Source of the DNA: Brachypterus glaber
Taxonomy: Eukaryota > Arthropoda > Insecta > Coleoptera > Kateretidae
Assembly (NCBI GenBank): GCA_958510825.1
Contig: OY294044.1
Coordinates: forward strand, 81,142,895-81,206,894
Direction: 5' to 3'
Length of the DNA: 64,000 nt
Part shown: in pieces, positions 1 to 11,100 of the stretch
Numbering within the stretch: the stretch's first letter is position 1
How the letters are laid out: the number at the start of each line of letters is the position of its first letter
Notes under the pieces: generated by a model
Database searches by the model: none
Told to the model about the DNA's origin: nothing
Seen by the model: the letters and a program-made list of their open reading frames with translations, nothing else
Position numbers and translations under genes: made by a program

Positions 1-194
1 AAAACCTCGTTGATATATCTCAAAGGGTTCCTGAGTTATTAAATAAAAACCGATTTTTTTTAGCCACTTTCAAAGGGGCGTAGCTCCCTTATGACGCATT
101 TTTAGACATATGTTTATAGGAACTTTTTGTCATATTTTATGATGTAGAATCATCTGTTAAAATTTCCTATGCTATTTCAAATACACCGTGTATA
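1..194 (-). repeat. Terminal fragment of foldback family F1
   Basis: This stretch is nearly identical to 28264-28457, one terminal arm of the complete foldback element at 27284-28457, and matches 27284-27480 in inverted orientation. It ends in ACACCGTGTATA, the family terminus. The window edge cuts it, so the rest of the element presumably lies upstream. It holds no coding sequence. Confidence 0.85.
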
Positions 195-1497
195 ATGTAA
201 ACTTCCAGAAAAGTGTATACACTATAGTGTTAGAAATTAATGCATTTATTTCATTTTGATAACGTATTTAATTAAGTAGCTATGTAGCTCGCAACAGAAT
301 AAAACTGGTCACGTACGTATGTATAAGACTACTCTACCTACATTTGCTGTTAATAAACATAGATATAAGTTTTTGTTTTGCAAATTAGTGTGTTTACATG
401 CACAACGTAAAATCTAATGATTTTATTTTTACTTTTGCTGGTTAATTTAGATACAGTTCCAGATAAAGTCATAAAAATAAATAGAAACGTTTATTTCAAA
501 AGGTATTACTATAAAAATATAGCCTGATATTCTAATTTGCCAGTGAAATATAGTTGTTTTCTTTGCATTTTAGTAGAAGCCTATTAATTTTGTTTTTCTC
601 TCATTATTATACTCTTTCCTAGCTTTCATTTGAAAAACAGTTTTACTTCTAAATTTCATTTTTATGAGCTGATTTTTTTTTTCATGAGCTAAAATTCCAA
701 AATTTGTATGTGGTTAACCTTGATAAATCAGTTTAAATTTACCTTGATCTCTTTCGTTTGTTTTCTTAGATTAAACTTCGACAGTTAAAATTAATTAGGT
801 TTTATTCATATAATTTTTCGTTATCTCATTAAAATAAAAACGATTAATAATTTAGAATTATCGTAAATAATAAAAAAGTGGAAAAGTGGAAAAAATATAT
901 CCAGATAATAAAAATGTGATAGAAGAACGTCTAATAAAATGGTAAATATTTTGAAAAAAAAATCATGATAGCTTTGCTGTTAGTAACGTGTATGATATTA
1001 TTTTTGGACGCTTATGAAATATGACACTTTCTTACTCTCTATATCGTATGTAATTTGTCGTTTTTATAGGTGGTCGCAGAAAAATATGCATTTTTGGACC
1101 TTGTAATGCAAATAACTGGTTAACTATTGTATAATATACATATTATGGCTTTTGTTGTAAACCAGGTTTATCAAAATGTTTTGTTACAATTTTAGTATCA
1201 GCATTCATTGTTCCAACTAAAACATTATTAGTTTTAATACCACTAAAGTTTAATTAATTAATTTTGTTGGCAAATTCCATTAAACTTGGATCAAATTTCA
1301 ATTAATATGTTTATTATTTAAAAGTTTGTACTCGAAAATATAATTATTCGGTAGGTACTTATTTTTTTTAAGAAAGAACTTAACTTTTAAATATGTACCG
1401 AAAATAAAACAAAACATATCTACATGGTGTAGACTACATCCCGCAAAAATACTTTTAATTTGTCAATGGTAGGCAACTTCATCGACAATATTGTACA
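195..1497. other. AT-rich intergenic stretch, no gene seen
   Basis: No reading frame with recognisable protein character is visible on either strand. The only structured part I could match is 701-812, which recurs near the other end of the window. Confidence 0.6.
701..812 (+). repeat. Dispersed repeat shared with 60870-60980
   Basis: About 110 bp match the segment at 60870-60980 in the same orientation, including AATTTGTATG, a CAACCTTGATAAATCA-like block, TTTACCTTGATCTCTTT and GTTTTCTTAGATTA. The two copies are 60 kb apart and diverged by roughly 15-20%. It may be an untranslated end of a retroelement, but no coding part or poly-A helps to assign it. Confidence 0.65.
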
Positions 1498-1499
1498 TA

Positions 1500-2067
1500 C
1501 AGTGAGGTCCAAAACTCACTCTCACCCTTCTTAACTTTTAAACGAAATGAGATATCGACTTTCAAATTTGGAAAACATAAATAAGACAAAGTAATCTATC
1601 TTTTGACATATTATGTTAAATATATCATATTTTAGCGTGGCCAGGGGGGCATGCCGTGAGCTACATCATTTTAAAGATAATAAAATTATCTATTCGACCA
1701 TATATTTTTATTTTTTTTTTCAAAAATTTTCAAGGTTTTCATTTTTTATTTTTTTTTTGCTAAAAAATACGATTTATTAATATTTTGTAAATGTTTAAAG
1801 ATAGCATTTAAAATTATATCAAAAGTATGATTTTCGCATTTTTTCTCACAAAATTAACCATTTTTTAAAAATTCCCATTTTATAAGCTTTAAAATAATGT
1901 ATCACACGGCCCCCTTTTTATTTAAAAATTGTCCCCCTGCCCCCATTTTAAAAGCTGAAAATATTAAATATATCCAGCAAGATTATTTGTGTTGTCTTAC
2001 ATGTTCTAAATTTAAAGTCTCAACTTGTTCAAAAGTTTAAAGGGGAGGTGGCTTTTGGACCGCTCTA
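1500..2067. mobile_element. Tc1/mariner-type MITE with TA duplication
   Basis: The ends form inverted repeats of roughly 100 bp: the left begins CAGTGAGGTCCAAAAC, and the right, read inverted, begins with a CAG/TAG-type end followed by GCGGTCCAAAAG. TA dinucleotides flank both ends (1498-1499 and 2068-2069). A CAGTG terminus plus TA duplication is typical of Tc1/mariner elements. The 568-bp interior is AT-rich and has no transposase remnant, so this is a non-autonomous derivative. A second right-end fragment lies at 33905-34001. Confidence 0.7.
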
Positions 2068-2242
2068 TAAGTGTTTACATAACCATTTTTTTTTGTTGGT
2101 TTATGTTGTTTTTATGTATGTCTGGTGTTTTTAAACTGGAAAAATACATTTTTGACGTAAAATTTACCTACTTAAACCTTAAAATAGACACTATGGGTAC
2201 GATCATGGTCGACCAGTTGCTCACTTTATTTTCCTCTAATTA

Positions 2243-3368
2243 CACTAGACAACAAGGTTTCTTGCCCTGATTGGAGTCATACGTTTTATAATTAATTTTG
2301 GGTCGCTGAGACCGATTCTATCCTCAGAATATTTCTACTAACTAAGGTTTCTGAGAAAAATGAGATAAAGTGGTAAAAAATCATAATTTTAGCCCTCTTT
2401 TGTTCTAAATCATGGGAGATAAAAATAAAAAGGACAAATTTAGATTCGGCGACTCAATATTAGTTAAAAAATACCCAACTTAGAATATGAAAACTTTAAA
2501 TTCATAGGTAGAATAGATCGGGATATTATCGAAATAAAATATTTAAAAAATGGAAATGGAACATGTGACAAAACTAAGTAGGCTGGAGGGTAAGGAGAGG
2601 GGTGCATAAGAAGACAATCTTATCGCCACGTGCTTAAAATCATCAAAAATCATCAAAAGTGAACTAAAAATATGTTACGTAATACGGTTCTTATGTAATA
2701 AAGTAACATTTTTATGATGTAGGACCATTAAAAATACAACAAAAAAAGCGCAATATTTTTTTTATAAATTATTTTTAAATTGGCATGATTGCCTGTACTT
2801 AAATTTGAAAAATAAGAAGTGCTGCATTTTTTTAAAGGTCAAATTCGGCTTCTGCGCCTTTAAATTGATAAGGAAAATATATTTTTTGGGGCTGTGTGCT
2901 TTAATTTTATTTATTTTTCATTTATTTACTTTTTACGAATAAACTAAGCAAAATAAAAAAAAAATATTTGTATAAATATTTTTGTAGAGAATTTTATAAT
3001 CTACAAATTAAGTCCTATAACATTTTTATACAAATTTGATTTGGCACAAATGAGCAATTTCGTAAACTCTGCACTTTCATTTTAAGCTTTTTATGTTTTT
3101 TTTCGCATACTTACCGTAACAGTAAGTCCTTCGCATATAGATTTTTGAATTTTTCGTATTTTTTTACTATACCCTAAAATTTTAAAATCCTACTTTTTTT
3201 TTAAACGATTTTGAAAAAAACGTCATTATTTCCTGGACTTTTATCTCAAAAATTTTAGGTGCTGGAATTTTTCTAAGGTCAGATTCGGATTTTACGCCCT
3301 CGAATTAGTAAGAAAAATTTACTTTTCGATCGGGGCAAAATAAAAAAGTTGCGGTTTGTTGCCTAGTA
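2243..3368 (+). mobile_element. PIF/Harbinger-like non-autonomous element, copy A
   Basis: The sequence matches 36727-37780 in inverted orientation along its whole length. The ends are short imperfect inverted repeats (CACTAGACAACA at the left, TGTTGCCTAGTA at the right) bounded by TTA on both sides (2240-2242 and 3369-3371). Copy B is bounded by TAA. A three-base TWA duplication is the signature of PIF/Harbinger transposons; that assignment is inference because no transposase is present. The interior carries several divergent copies of a motif related to GGTCGCTGAAACCGAATCTG. Short open frames crossing its left end have no protein character. Confidence 0.7.
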
Positions 3369-3371
3369 TTA

Positions 3372-4247
3372 GTTATAAATTAAATAAAAGTTTAGAGTAT
3401 TTTAACGTTCTTTTTAATATTAGTTCAAAGCGACATTAATGTAGATTGAATATATTACAAGGCCCCTTTAAAGTCTTTTGAATAAGACCCTCTGGTTTTT
3501 GAGGAGGCAAGGCAACTTCGGACTTTAATAAATAAGCCCCCGAAGACCCATTCTCCGTAACTTCCAAACTTTATGATTTTAATCTTAGTGGCTTTAGAAA
3601 ACCGTACTTGAGATTAAACTGTTTTTAGGAAATGCAAATATACAGGATGTTTAACTGGAAGTTAACGTTTGAATGATCCTATAATTACACAGGTCCACAA
3701 AAAAAATAAGTAAGATTACTATTAACGAGACTACAATTTTGGAGTCGTTCTCTTCTTATAGAAAAGTGATTTCGGTCAGTGTTCAATCTTCATATTTAAA
3801 ATTCATTTAAATATATTCATTTCATACTTTAATTAAAATGCTATAATTAAGATCATTAACCCGCTTCAATAAATATAGTTATTTATCGCGCCCAGCTTGC
3901 TGAAGTTTTTTCTTCCCTAAAAAGGTGTAAAACGTGGGCCAACGAACAGTAGTAACCTAGTATTATGAGCATCAGACTGACCGCCGCAGATAGCATACCG
4001 TATAATTTATGTCCTATAATGTGATAACCGCTATAATAACCGCTTCACCGCTTTAAACCTGCTGTTCATCAATGCATCAGCTAAAGTGACTGCAGTTATC
4101 TCATCCAGCATCCTCATAGAAAAAAAGGTAAGATTTACTTCACGTGCACGCTTCCTAACATTGCCACTATCCTCAGGAATACTCTCCACCGCCGCCCAAT
4201 GCAAATCCACTGGAGATAACATCATCCTCCATTTTACAGTCAGATTT
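3372..4247. other. Unassigned stretch with one 64-codon open frame
   Basis: Mostly unique-looking AT-rich DNA. On the minus strand 4225-4031 stays open for 64 codons with a rather protein-like composition (DLHWAAVESIPEDSGNVRKR, then FFSMRMLDEITAVTLADAL). I recognise no family, see no splice sites that settle it, and there is no second copy in the window. It could be a decayed exon or chance. Confidence 0.3.
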
Positions 4248-4482
4248 AGCTAAATTTATGAAGCTGAAGTTTGCAACGTTTTTTTGCAACGAAAATTCAA
4301 ATAGTATTTTAAAGTACTAGTTTCATAACAAACGTTTTTAGCGCACGAGTACAAGTTTAGAAAACAAGCCGCTTGAGGCGAGTACTAGTGCGCTAAAAAC
4401 GTGTTATGGAATCAGTGCTTTAATATACTATTTGAATTTTTGATGCAAAAAAATGTTACAAACTTCAGCTTCATCTAAATTT
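4248..4482. mobile_element. Palindromic MITE, family M1
   Basis: The element folds back on itself: ATGAAGCTGAAGTTTG at 4258 pairs with CAAACTTCAGCTTCAT at 4459-4474, and the central CGTTTTTAGCGCACGAGTAC pairs with GTACTAGTGCGCTAAAAACG. It is about 235 bp with no coding capacity. The central block also occurs at 6655-6962 and 42195-42485, so this is a small dispersed family. Confidence 0.75.
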
Positions 4483-4914
4483 TGGTTATGTTATATATAG
4501 GTAATTCTCGAAATTTTGTTTAAAACTGTTTAAGGAACAAGTCCCAAGAGTTAATAGTTTAGGTCCTAGAGCACTTTGAAAATCTCAAAAGCTGCGGAAG
4601 ACACTGTGACACTGTGTGACACTGTGACATGTGGCCTATGCGCTGCACAGGTCTTATGGATAAGTCGTTTTGGTCAGATTATGCTAAAATTTGGATATAT
4701 TATAGTTCGCTTTCTTATCAAAAGTGTCTTTGGAACAAATCCCAGAGTTTAAAAGTTTAGGCGCCAGATAATTTTGATCTGGAGAAAACCCGTCTAACAT
4801 TATTTGCAATTTTTGAAAAAAATTATGGGGCAGCGAGCTTTTTTACTGTAAATTCGTTTTCACCGCCCAAAAATGCTTAAGAAAAATATATAGTCTGGTT
4901 AATAGTAATGGACG

Positions 4915-4962
4915 TTATTATATTATTCACAGCGCCTGCGCTAGAATAATATTATACGGTAT
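4915..4962. repeat. Short repeat related to the 7140 hairpin
   Basis: TATTCACAGCGC followed by GCGCT and ATAATATTATACGGTA resembles the hairpin at 7140-7182, which reads CTATTCACAGCGC / GCGCTGTGAATAG then ATAATACGGTA. The copy here has lost part of the right stem. It lies just beyond the 3' end of the Penelope-like element. Confidence 0.5.
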
Positions 4963-4969
4963 TTAAATA

Positions 4970-6220
4970 TTTAAAACGATTTTGTATTTCAGCATATGAA
5001 TTTATTTAAAATTAGCCTAGCGCTTTCGATCTAAGATCATCATTCAGGGCTTAGCTCTGAAAAGTAAAAAAATGGTGGTAAATAGAGGGGTTAAAAAGTA
5101 AGATTATATAAAGCTTTAAAGTCTAAAAATTAGAAAATTAAAAATTAAAAAAAAAATTAAAAATTAAAAATTAATTTTTTTTTATAAAATTAAACAAAAA
5201 GAGTACTTACTCGTCAGAGCTAAAAACTAATAGAACCTAAGAGGTAATTTAAAAATATTGGGACATCACATTTAAAAAGTTAAAATAATAAATAAAGATA
5301 AAAATATGTGTATACAGCTTAGACATTGATAAGATACTAAAACAATAAAATCGACAAATTAAAATCCCTGGTTAAAGAAGCGGTAAAATTTTTGAAATTT
5401 AAATTAGATTTTTAAATAGTGGTTTAAAAGTTATTTTTTGGTTCAGTTCTAATTGATTTTTTAGGCACAAATCTTTTTCATTTTTTAATCCTAGATGAAT
5501 TTATAGGTCTTCTAAAAGGGAGAGTTTTAAGTCATATTTATGTGTAGTTAGATAATGTAAGATTTCACAATTTTCTTCCATGTAAAAAATATGATCATTG
5601 AATTTTAGGTGGTGGCCGAGGACTGATTTATTGTCTTGAAATATGCTCTTTACAACGAATTTCCAGACTTCTTGAAGTTTTCCCGATGTAGAATTTTCGG
5701 CAGGAGTTACAGTTAAGTTTGTATATACCTGATTTTTTGATTAAGGGAATAGGAGTTTTGGTATTTACTAGGATGGAACTTATGGTATTGGGGGTTTTAA
5801 AGGCTATTTTCTTATCACATTTGTTGAAAATTTTGGAGATTTTATAAGAAAGTGGACCGACAAAGTTAAGGGAGATGAATTTTTTATTATTTTTTATTTG
5901 TCTGGAAGAATATGCTTGGGCGATAAGGGTTTTGTAGTTGATTTTCTTTATTATTTTGTCTACAGTACTGGGGGGAAATTTGTTATTTAGAGCGAGATTT
6001 TTAATAATGCTAATTTCTTTATTTCTATTTAAGGGGGACATGGGAATTTTAAGAGCGCGGTTAATATAGCAAGTAAGGGAGGCAAGTTTGTGATTGTATG
6101 TATGGCACGAGTCTATGGGAATAATGTTGTCTGTCTGTGTTGGTTTTTTAAATATACTGTAATCAAAACTATTATTTTCTGTGTTGCTAGTGATGGTAAT
6201 AAATAAATTCCAACTTAATT
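4970..6220 (-). pseudogene. Penelope-like retroelement, 3' part with GIY-YIG endonuclease (decayed)
   Basis: Reading the minus strand from 6215, an open frame carries a region typical of the end of a Penelope-like reverse transcriptase (DYSIFKKPTQTD, then SHxYNHKLASLTCYINRAL in outline). It continues through the ATG at 6041 into a 137-residue segment ending at 5628. That segment has a GIY-YIG nuclease: GIY at residues 105-107 and YIG at 118-120 counted from that ATG, then SLEIRCKEH with the expected Arg129 and His133. Two Cys (CNSC, 111-114) sit between GIY and YIG as in other Penelope endonucleases. The frame breaks right after KEHISRQ; the C-terminal tail resumes in another frame (EENCEILHYLTTHKYDLKLS) and runs to about 5385. 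Downstream, 5000-5045 carries the family-type block ATGATGATCTTAGATCGAAA. Penelope-like elements copy themselves through reverse transcriptase plus this nuclease. This copy lacks most of the reverse transcriptase and is frameshifted, so it is inactive. Confidence 0.85.
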
Positions 6221-6654
6221 TATTAATTTATTGCCATACATGAAACTACAGCATCTTCTTTGATTCAAGCAGCTTAATTTTGCACCTTCTTCTTTTTTTT
6301 GCACCTTATTTTAATAAAAGGCTCAGAATTCTCACCTACCAAAATTAATTTAATTTTTTTGATTAGTTGTTTTTTAAGAAATGTTATATTTAGCACTAGG
6401 ATATTTAAAGGCAAAACTGAAACAATAACATTTTTATAATTGCTCCACATTTTTTAAACATTTCACCACTTTATAATCAAATGTTAAGCCTCAAATTATA
6501 AAACTGTTAAACTGACAATAACAAATTCTTAGTATGATTTTTAGTAATTTTTTCTTTATGTTCGCGTACCAGCGTTGTCAGACCCTAGTGGGCCATATCA
6601 AAGCCAACTAGATGGTCCAGTAGCTCGGCCTTGCTACTATTCTTATAGTATATT
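6221..6654. other. Unassigned AT-rich stretch
   Basis: No open frame or repeat with a second copy in the window was recognised between the Penelope fragment and the M1-related repeat. Confidence 0.5.
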
Positions 6655-6962
6655 AAAGTAAACATACGTTTTTAGCGCACGAGTACAAGTACAAGTACTA
6701 GTGCTCTAAAAACGGGTTATGAAACGAGTGCTTTATTCCATTTTTTTTCAATTTCGCTCTAAAATTTAAAAAAGTTACATTTAAATTGATGACTGATTTA
6801 GGGATTTTGGGTTGTCATTACAGTTTACACTATGTTTAAAATTCTAAGAACATAATATTTTGATATATTTTACAGTCATCTCTTCTTTTTTCACTGCAAT
6901 TAACCAGTCCACAATTTTAACACGGTAAAAAATAACCCAAACACAAAATTTTGTAATGAATA
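6655..6962 (+). repeat. M1-related repeat, copy 2
   Basis: About 300 bp match 42195-42485 closely: CTCTAAAAACGGGTTATGAA, then the run through TTGATGACTGATTTAGGGAT, TACAGTCATCTCTTC and ACTGCAATTAACCA. Its left 60 bp are the central palindrome of the M1 MITE at 4248-4482. No coding capacity. Confidence 0.75.
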
Positions 6963-7139
6963 TGTAAAATACTTGTAGTCGACAGGAATGTTTCCAATTA
7001 AAATAATGTCATATTAATTGGTGCATTTAGAACTAGCATTAAAAATTGTATAGCTAGCTATTTGAAGCTTGTTGAAAGTAATTACTTTATCACGCAAATA
7101 TTCAGCTTGTTCACAAACTAATTGATTTTTGTTAGTATA

Positions 7140-7182
7140 CTATTCACAGCGCGTTAGCGCTGTGAATAGTATAATACGGTAG
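7140..7182. repeat. Perfect short hairpin
   Basis: CTATTCACAGCGC and GCGCTGTGAATAG form a 13-bp stem around a four-base loop, followed by TATAATACGGTA. A degraded relative lies at 4915-4962. It may be the end of a small mobile element. Confidence 0.6.
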
Positions 7183-7397
7183 TTTCGAATTCCTAAAAAT
7201 GGCCAAAAACAAAACGTCCTAAACAAAAAATTGGATACAAGTTGGTTTCATGAAAAAAGTAGAAACTTTTTAAATATCCGTCTGTCCGTCTGTCTTTCCG
7301 TCCTTCCATCAGAAGTTACGTTTTTTGTGGACACGATTGCTCAAGAACAAATTATCCGATCTATATTTTTAGGAAAAATTAGTTTCTATGATATGCA

Positions 7398-8305
7398 TAG
7401 AGGAAATGCGCCTAATTTCGGATGGTTTCCAAATTTCGGATAGTAGTGTATTTAAGATACCGTCTGCAAAGGTAAACAGAAACCTACTTTTATGTGAAGC
7501 CAAAAGTCAAACTAAATCCGTCCTGTAATATGATAACGGTAGAGCTTCTCCCCTTTAAATGGCAGCACAAATCGTTTATATTGCAAATGACAGTTTTGTG
7601 CTCAGTTGCATTATTATGCTTGTTTATTTTATAAATAATCGTTATAAAAGTTCGTGATTCTGTCTTGGGTAAGTTATGATGTTAGTTAAGTTGATCCACT
7701 ATTCATAATTAAGCAATTTGAAAACGTAAACATTCTACAAATATCTAATCTAAAAAGCAGAAAGTTGCCTAATTTCGGATAGACCATTTTTGTGCATTTG
7801 ATTCCCAATTTCAGATATCCGCAAGTTAATTATTATTCAGGATAACCAACCATTAATTATTATTTTTATAATGATACAAAAAACTAAGATAAACAATTTT
7901 GAAAAAACGAAAATTACCTAAGATACTAAGATATTCGAAATTGGGAATCTAAAATTATAGTTCCTATAGTATTTCGTAGAAAATCGCTTAATGATTAAAT
8001 TACGTCTTAAATGTGAAGGAATAACAAGAAACATAAGCAATGGGATCCAGATCTACTCTTGAAAAGATTTTTTCGGATATGTCCGAAATTAGGAGCCCTT
8101 TTTCAAATGCACAAAAATGCGCTGATTTTTATTAACCGTGTTTTTTGGAAAAAATAAACTGTAATAAAATTGCTTTTATAATAAATCATGGTTCGCTATA
8201 ATAAGTTGTATCTGGTTATATAAAAAAAAATATCAAAAAGTAATACCGAGTATTAAATATTGAATACATTGTAAATGGTATCCGAAATTAGGCGACTTTC
8301 CTCTA
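7398..8305. mobile_element. Inverted-repeat element with GCGCCTAATTTCGGAT ends
   Basis: The ends match in inverted orientation: TAGAGGAAATGCGCCTAATT and, read inverted from the right, TAGAGGAAAGTCGCCTAATT, both continuing TCGGAT. Inside, the phrase CCTAATTTCGGATA or its reverse recurs about five times (near 7425, 7765, 7805, 7930, 8080). Reiterated subterminal motifs of this kind can be transposase binding sites, which is inference. About 908 bp, no transposase remnant. Confidence 0.6.
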
Positions 8306-8540
8306 AGCTTATTGTTTTAAAAAATAATCGCCCAAAAAACAGGGGTTTAACTTAAAAACCTTGAAGGAAAAATCCGATTTAAGTATTGTTTAGGTAAAAT
8401 TATATTATTATTATTACTCTTATTATACGAATCAATGTTACCCATTTTAAGAAAAATCCATTCGGAAACAAAAAATTATAGGGACACACTAACGAGAAAA
8501 TAACCTTATTGTAGGACTAAACTTAAAACTTTTTTTAACA

Positions 8541-8965
8541 GGTTCGATAGCGTAGTGGTTACGACGCGACGTCTGCTACCTATGCGAAAGGCTCAGATTC
8601 AAGGCCCATCCTGCCCTGCTAAGACAAGTTGTCCTATCTGTAAATTAAATGTTTTGAGATATGGCCAGTTTTATTGTTATTCTTTACACTTTTTGAAAAC
8701 ATGTTTAAATAAATATGGCGTTGGGTTCTGGAAAGACTAGTTAGGACAATTTTATTTACAAAATATTGAAGATTTTGCACATAGGACAAACATCTTTTTG
8801 CCTTAGCAGGGCAGCATCCCCGGCTGCTACTTTTTTTGTTTGTCTAAGAGGCGAGGATCATACCTTTCGGGTGCGGTTCGCGTAACTCCGTCTGAGGGGA
8901 ATACCTTATACGAGAGCATCATAATACGTTTCAGGTATTAGTCACTGCGTTCTATTTGAGACACG
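8541..8965 (+). mobile_element. tRNA-derived SINE (family S2), split by a MITE
   Basis: The sequence begins with a tRNA-like head: TAGCGTAGTGGTTA near 8548 is an excellent RNA polymerase III A box, and GCTCAGATTCAAGGCC near 8591 is a plausible degenerate B box. The body is interrupted at 8611-8814 by a MITE and resumes at 8819 with CCGGCTGCTAC, then TTTCGGGTGCGGTTCGCGTA and CCTTATACGAGAGCATCA. The second half has a relative at 26258-26340 in inverted orientation. SINEs are transcribed by Pol III and moved by LINE machinery; no coding capacity is expected. Confidence 0.65.
8611..8814. mobile_element. MITE family M2, internally deleted copy, CATC duplication
   Basis: The ends are CTGCCCTGCTAAG and its inverse, flanked on both sides by CATC (8607-8610, 8815-8818). 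A longer copy lies at 60123-60626 flanked by TATT. So the family makes four-base duplications. It shares the blocks TTTTGAGATATGGCCAG and AAATAAATATGGCGTTGG with that copy but lacks about 300 bp. It inserted into an existing SINE. Four-base duplications occur in Chapaev-, Sola- and Ginger-type elements; I cannot choose without a transposase. Confidence 0.85.
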
Positions 8966-9485
8966 CAGAATACTACTAGTGAATAGTATACCAAAAAATA
9001 TGAAGCATTACGTATCTTCACGACTTGCTTTATAAAATAAATTATTTGCTGTTATGGTTATTTATGCACACAAAAATAATATCTTGATCCAACAAACTGA
9101 TTTATTTGGACATATTTTTTATATATTCCATTAGTATATCGTACAGACCGATAATGATAGACTGCACAGTTTCGGTCTCCTATTCCTCGTCAGTACTGCG
9201 GTACCAAAAGTCAACGTACACTGATTAAAAAAACATTTTAAGACTTAAATTACTTTAAAAGTAAAGTCAATGCATTGATGTATATTGGTGCGCCATCTTT
9301 TTATAGATGTAGACAATTACTCATGCTTCTCCTAAACTAGGAGTCCTAATCTGGAGAGAGAGTCCTAATCTGGCGACTTTGTATGGTAGCAAATTAAAAA
9401 TATATTAATGGAATATTTAATTAATGTTTTTTATATTTTTGATTAAAATAAAAAAATTCCTGTCCTGGATATTTTTTTTTTTGAT

Positions 9486-9488
<3 letters not shown>
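8966..9488. other. Unassigned stretch
   Basis: No gene or matched repeat found. A short direct repeat (GAGTCCTAATCTGG twice, near 9340-9375) is the only local structure noted. Confidence 0.45.

Positions 9489-9547
<59 letters not shown>
9489..9547. repeat. (AT)n microsatellite
   Basis: An uninterrupted run of about 29 AT dinucleotides. The tyrosine-isoleucine open frame across it is an artefact of the repeat. Confidence 0.95.
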
Positions 9548-9552
<5 letters not shown>

Positions 9553-10689
9553 TTTTACTTAAAACTCTTTGTTTTCTTAACATGTTATATTAGGGTGGAC
9601 CTTGTTTTTTTTTTTATTATTTTAAAATTTTCATTCTGGTGTATCTAGAATATCGTGTAAATATGAGGGTGATCAAACTTCTCTAAGGGTCCCAATCTTA
9701 GCTTATATTAATTTGGATTATTAGCTATATTATTTTTATCTGTGTAAGCAAACTATGAATTATATAATAACCAAAAGTTTTAATAACAGACAATAACCTA
9801 CGTCTAATAATTTAATTTTTATCTATGATAATTTAATATTTTATAGTAAATTTTCTATTATTTCGTTGATTTAGCTAAAAATAAAACGCTTACGGAATGT
9901 GCCATATGGGTTTTTCTGTACGAATCCATACCACTTGGTAATTGAATGTCACGGATTTTCTTTAAACTTTTTTTATATTAACACCACTCTAATACTAAAA
10001 GCCTTATGCAAAAAAAAGAATTAAAAAAAAATTTTTGGCTGAGATATGATTTTTTTTAAATTTTGTAATTTTACAATTTTTGACGATAAAGGAAACAGCT
10101 TTATTTTCAATTTATTACTATAAGTCTGACAATTTTTATCCAAATTTAATGAAATTTGGTGCACCCATGTAAACTTAGATGACAATCTTGAATTTTTTAT
10201 AATTTTTTTTAATAGTGGGTTTCTGCTCTTCTTCTTCTTCAAAAATATTTTTTTACGTTTTTTTATAACTATGTTTAACCCGATTTTTCGTAAAGTGCCC
10301 CCCCTACGATTTTTCTCAAATTTTATGTCAAATGTACTTCTAAGTGTCCTTTTTTCAATGGCGTAAAATTTATTCTGGGCAAATTAGGTTTACTATATAT
10401 TTTAGCCATTTTAAATTTTTACGACAATGAGGAATTGTGCTGGAAATAGCTGTTTTACAAAAAAAGGCACATATTATTTTTTATATGTTTTTAATAGTTT
10501 AGGTCAAATGCTTCATTTTAAGACAAAAACAAAATAATTAATTGTTGTTTTTTTTCAAAAAAAGAGTAATTCCACAATTTTATTACTTTTTTATTTCTAT
10601 ATATTTTGTAGGCGTTTCTTTTCTGGTGTAAACGTTAGCTTACGTTAACATCAAAAACTATTTTACCTTTTTTTGTTAAGATACACATA

Positions 10690-10940
10690 AAAAATCGTTT
10701 TTCTACGATCTAATAGAAAAGTTAACATTTCTACATAAACAAATGAAGTTTTCTGACCGCAAAATATCCTATTTCTTAGCTTTTTACTTTCCCGCACGTT
10801 ACCATGGCAGCGTGCGGGAAAGTACATTTTTTCGCGCGCGCAGTGTAGGCAACCGGCATGTCGCGGCCTGTCAATCGTAAAACAACTGCCAGTTATATAC
10901 GACAAGATGCTGGCCTGCCATTTTTTTAATATGACATTAT
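10690..10940 (+). repeat. Hairpin-bearing repeat, copy 1
   Basis: The sequence aligns with 15826-16015 over its length, except for about 65 extra bases after 10840. Both share AATAGAAAAGTTAACATTTC, CAAATGAAGTTTTC and a stem-loop. The stem here is ACTTTCCCGCACG (10786-10798) paired perfectly with 10811-10823 around the loop TTACCATGGCAG. It lies in the loop of foldback F3. No coding capacity. Confidence 0.75.
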
Positions 10941-10956
10941 TATTTATTTCTTGTTA

Positions 10957-11100
10957 AAAATATGTTTATAAGAGAAAAAAAAATTGCGTATGATCCAAGG
11001 ACGAGAAATTATGTTGCTCGGTCTCATGCAGAGATTGAGATATATTCCTCGTCCTTGGATCATACGCTATTTTTTTTTTTCGCTTCTAAACATATTTTAA
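10957..11100. repeat. Long hairpin (about 60-bp arms)
   Basis: GCGTATGATCCAAGGACGAG near 10986 pairs with CTCGTCCTTGGATCATACGC near 11048, and pairing extends outward through the A/T runs to AAAATATGTTTA / TAAACATATTTT. It looks like a compact palindromic MITE nested in the loop of F3. Confidence 0.75.

Noticed and set aside
7231..7443. 70-codon open frame starting near a GTCTGTC run
   Set aside because: The Ser/Val/Cys-rich part is the simple repeat; the rest runs into the GCGCCTAATTTCGGAT element end.
9424..9648. 74-codon open frame with Tyr-Ile repeat
   Set aside because: It is translation of an (AT)n microsatellite.
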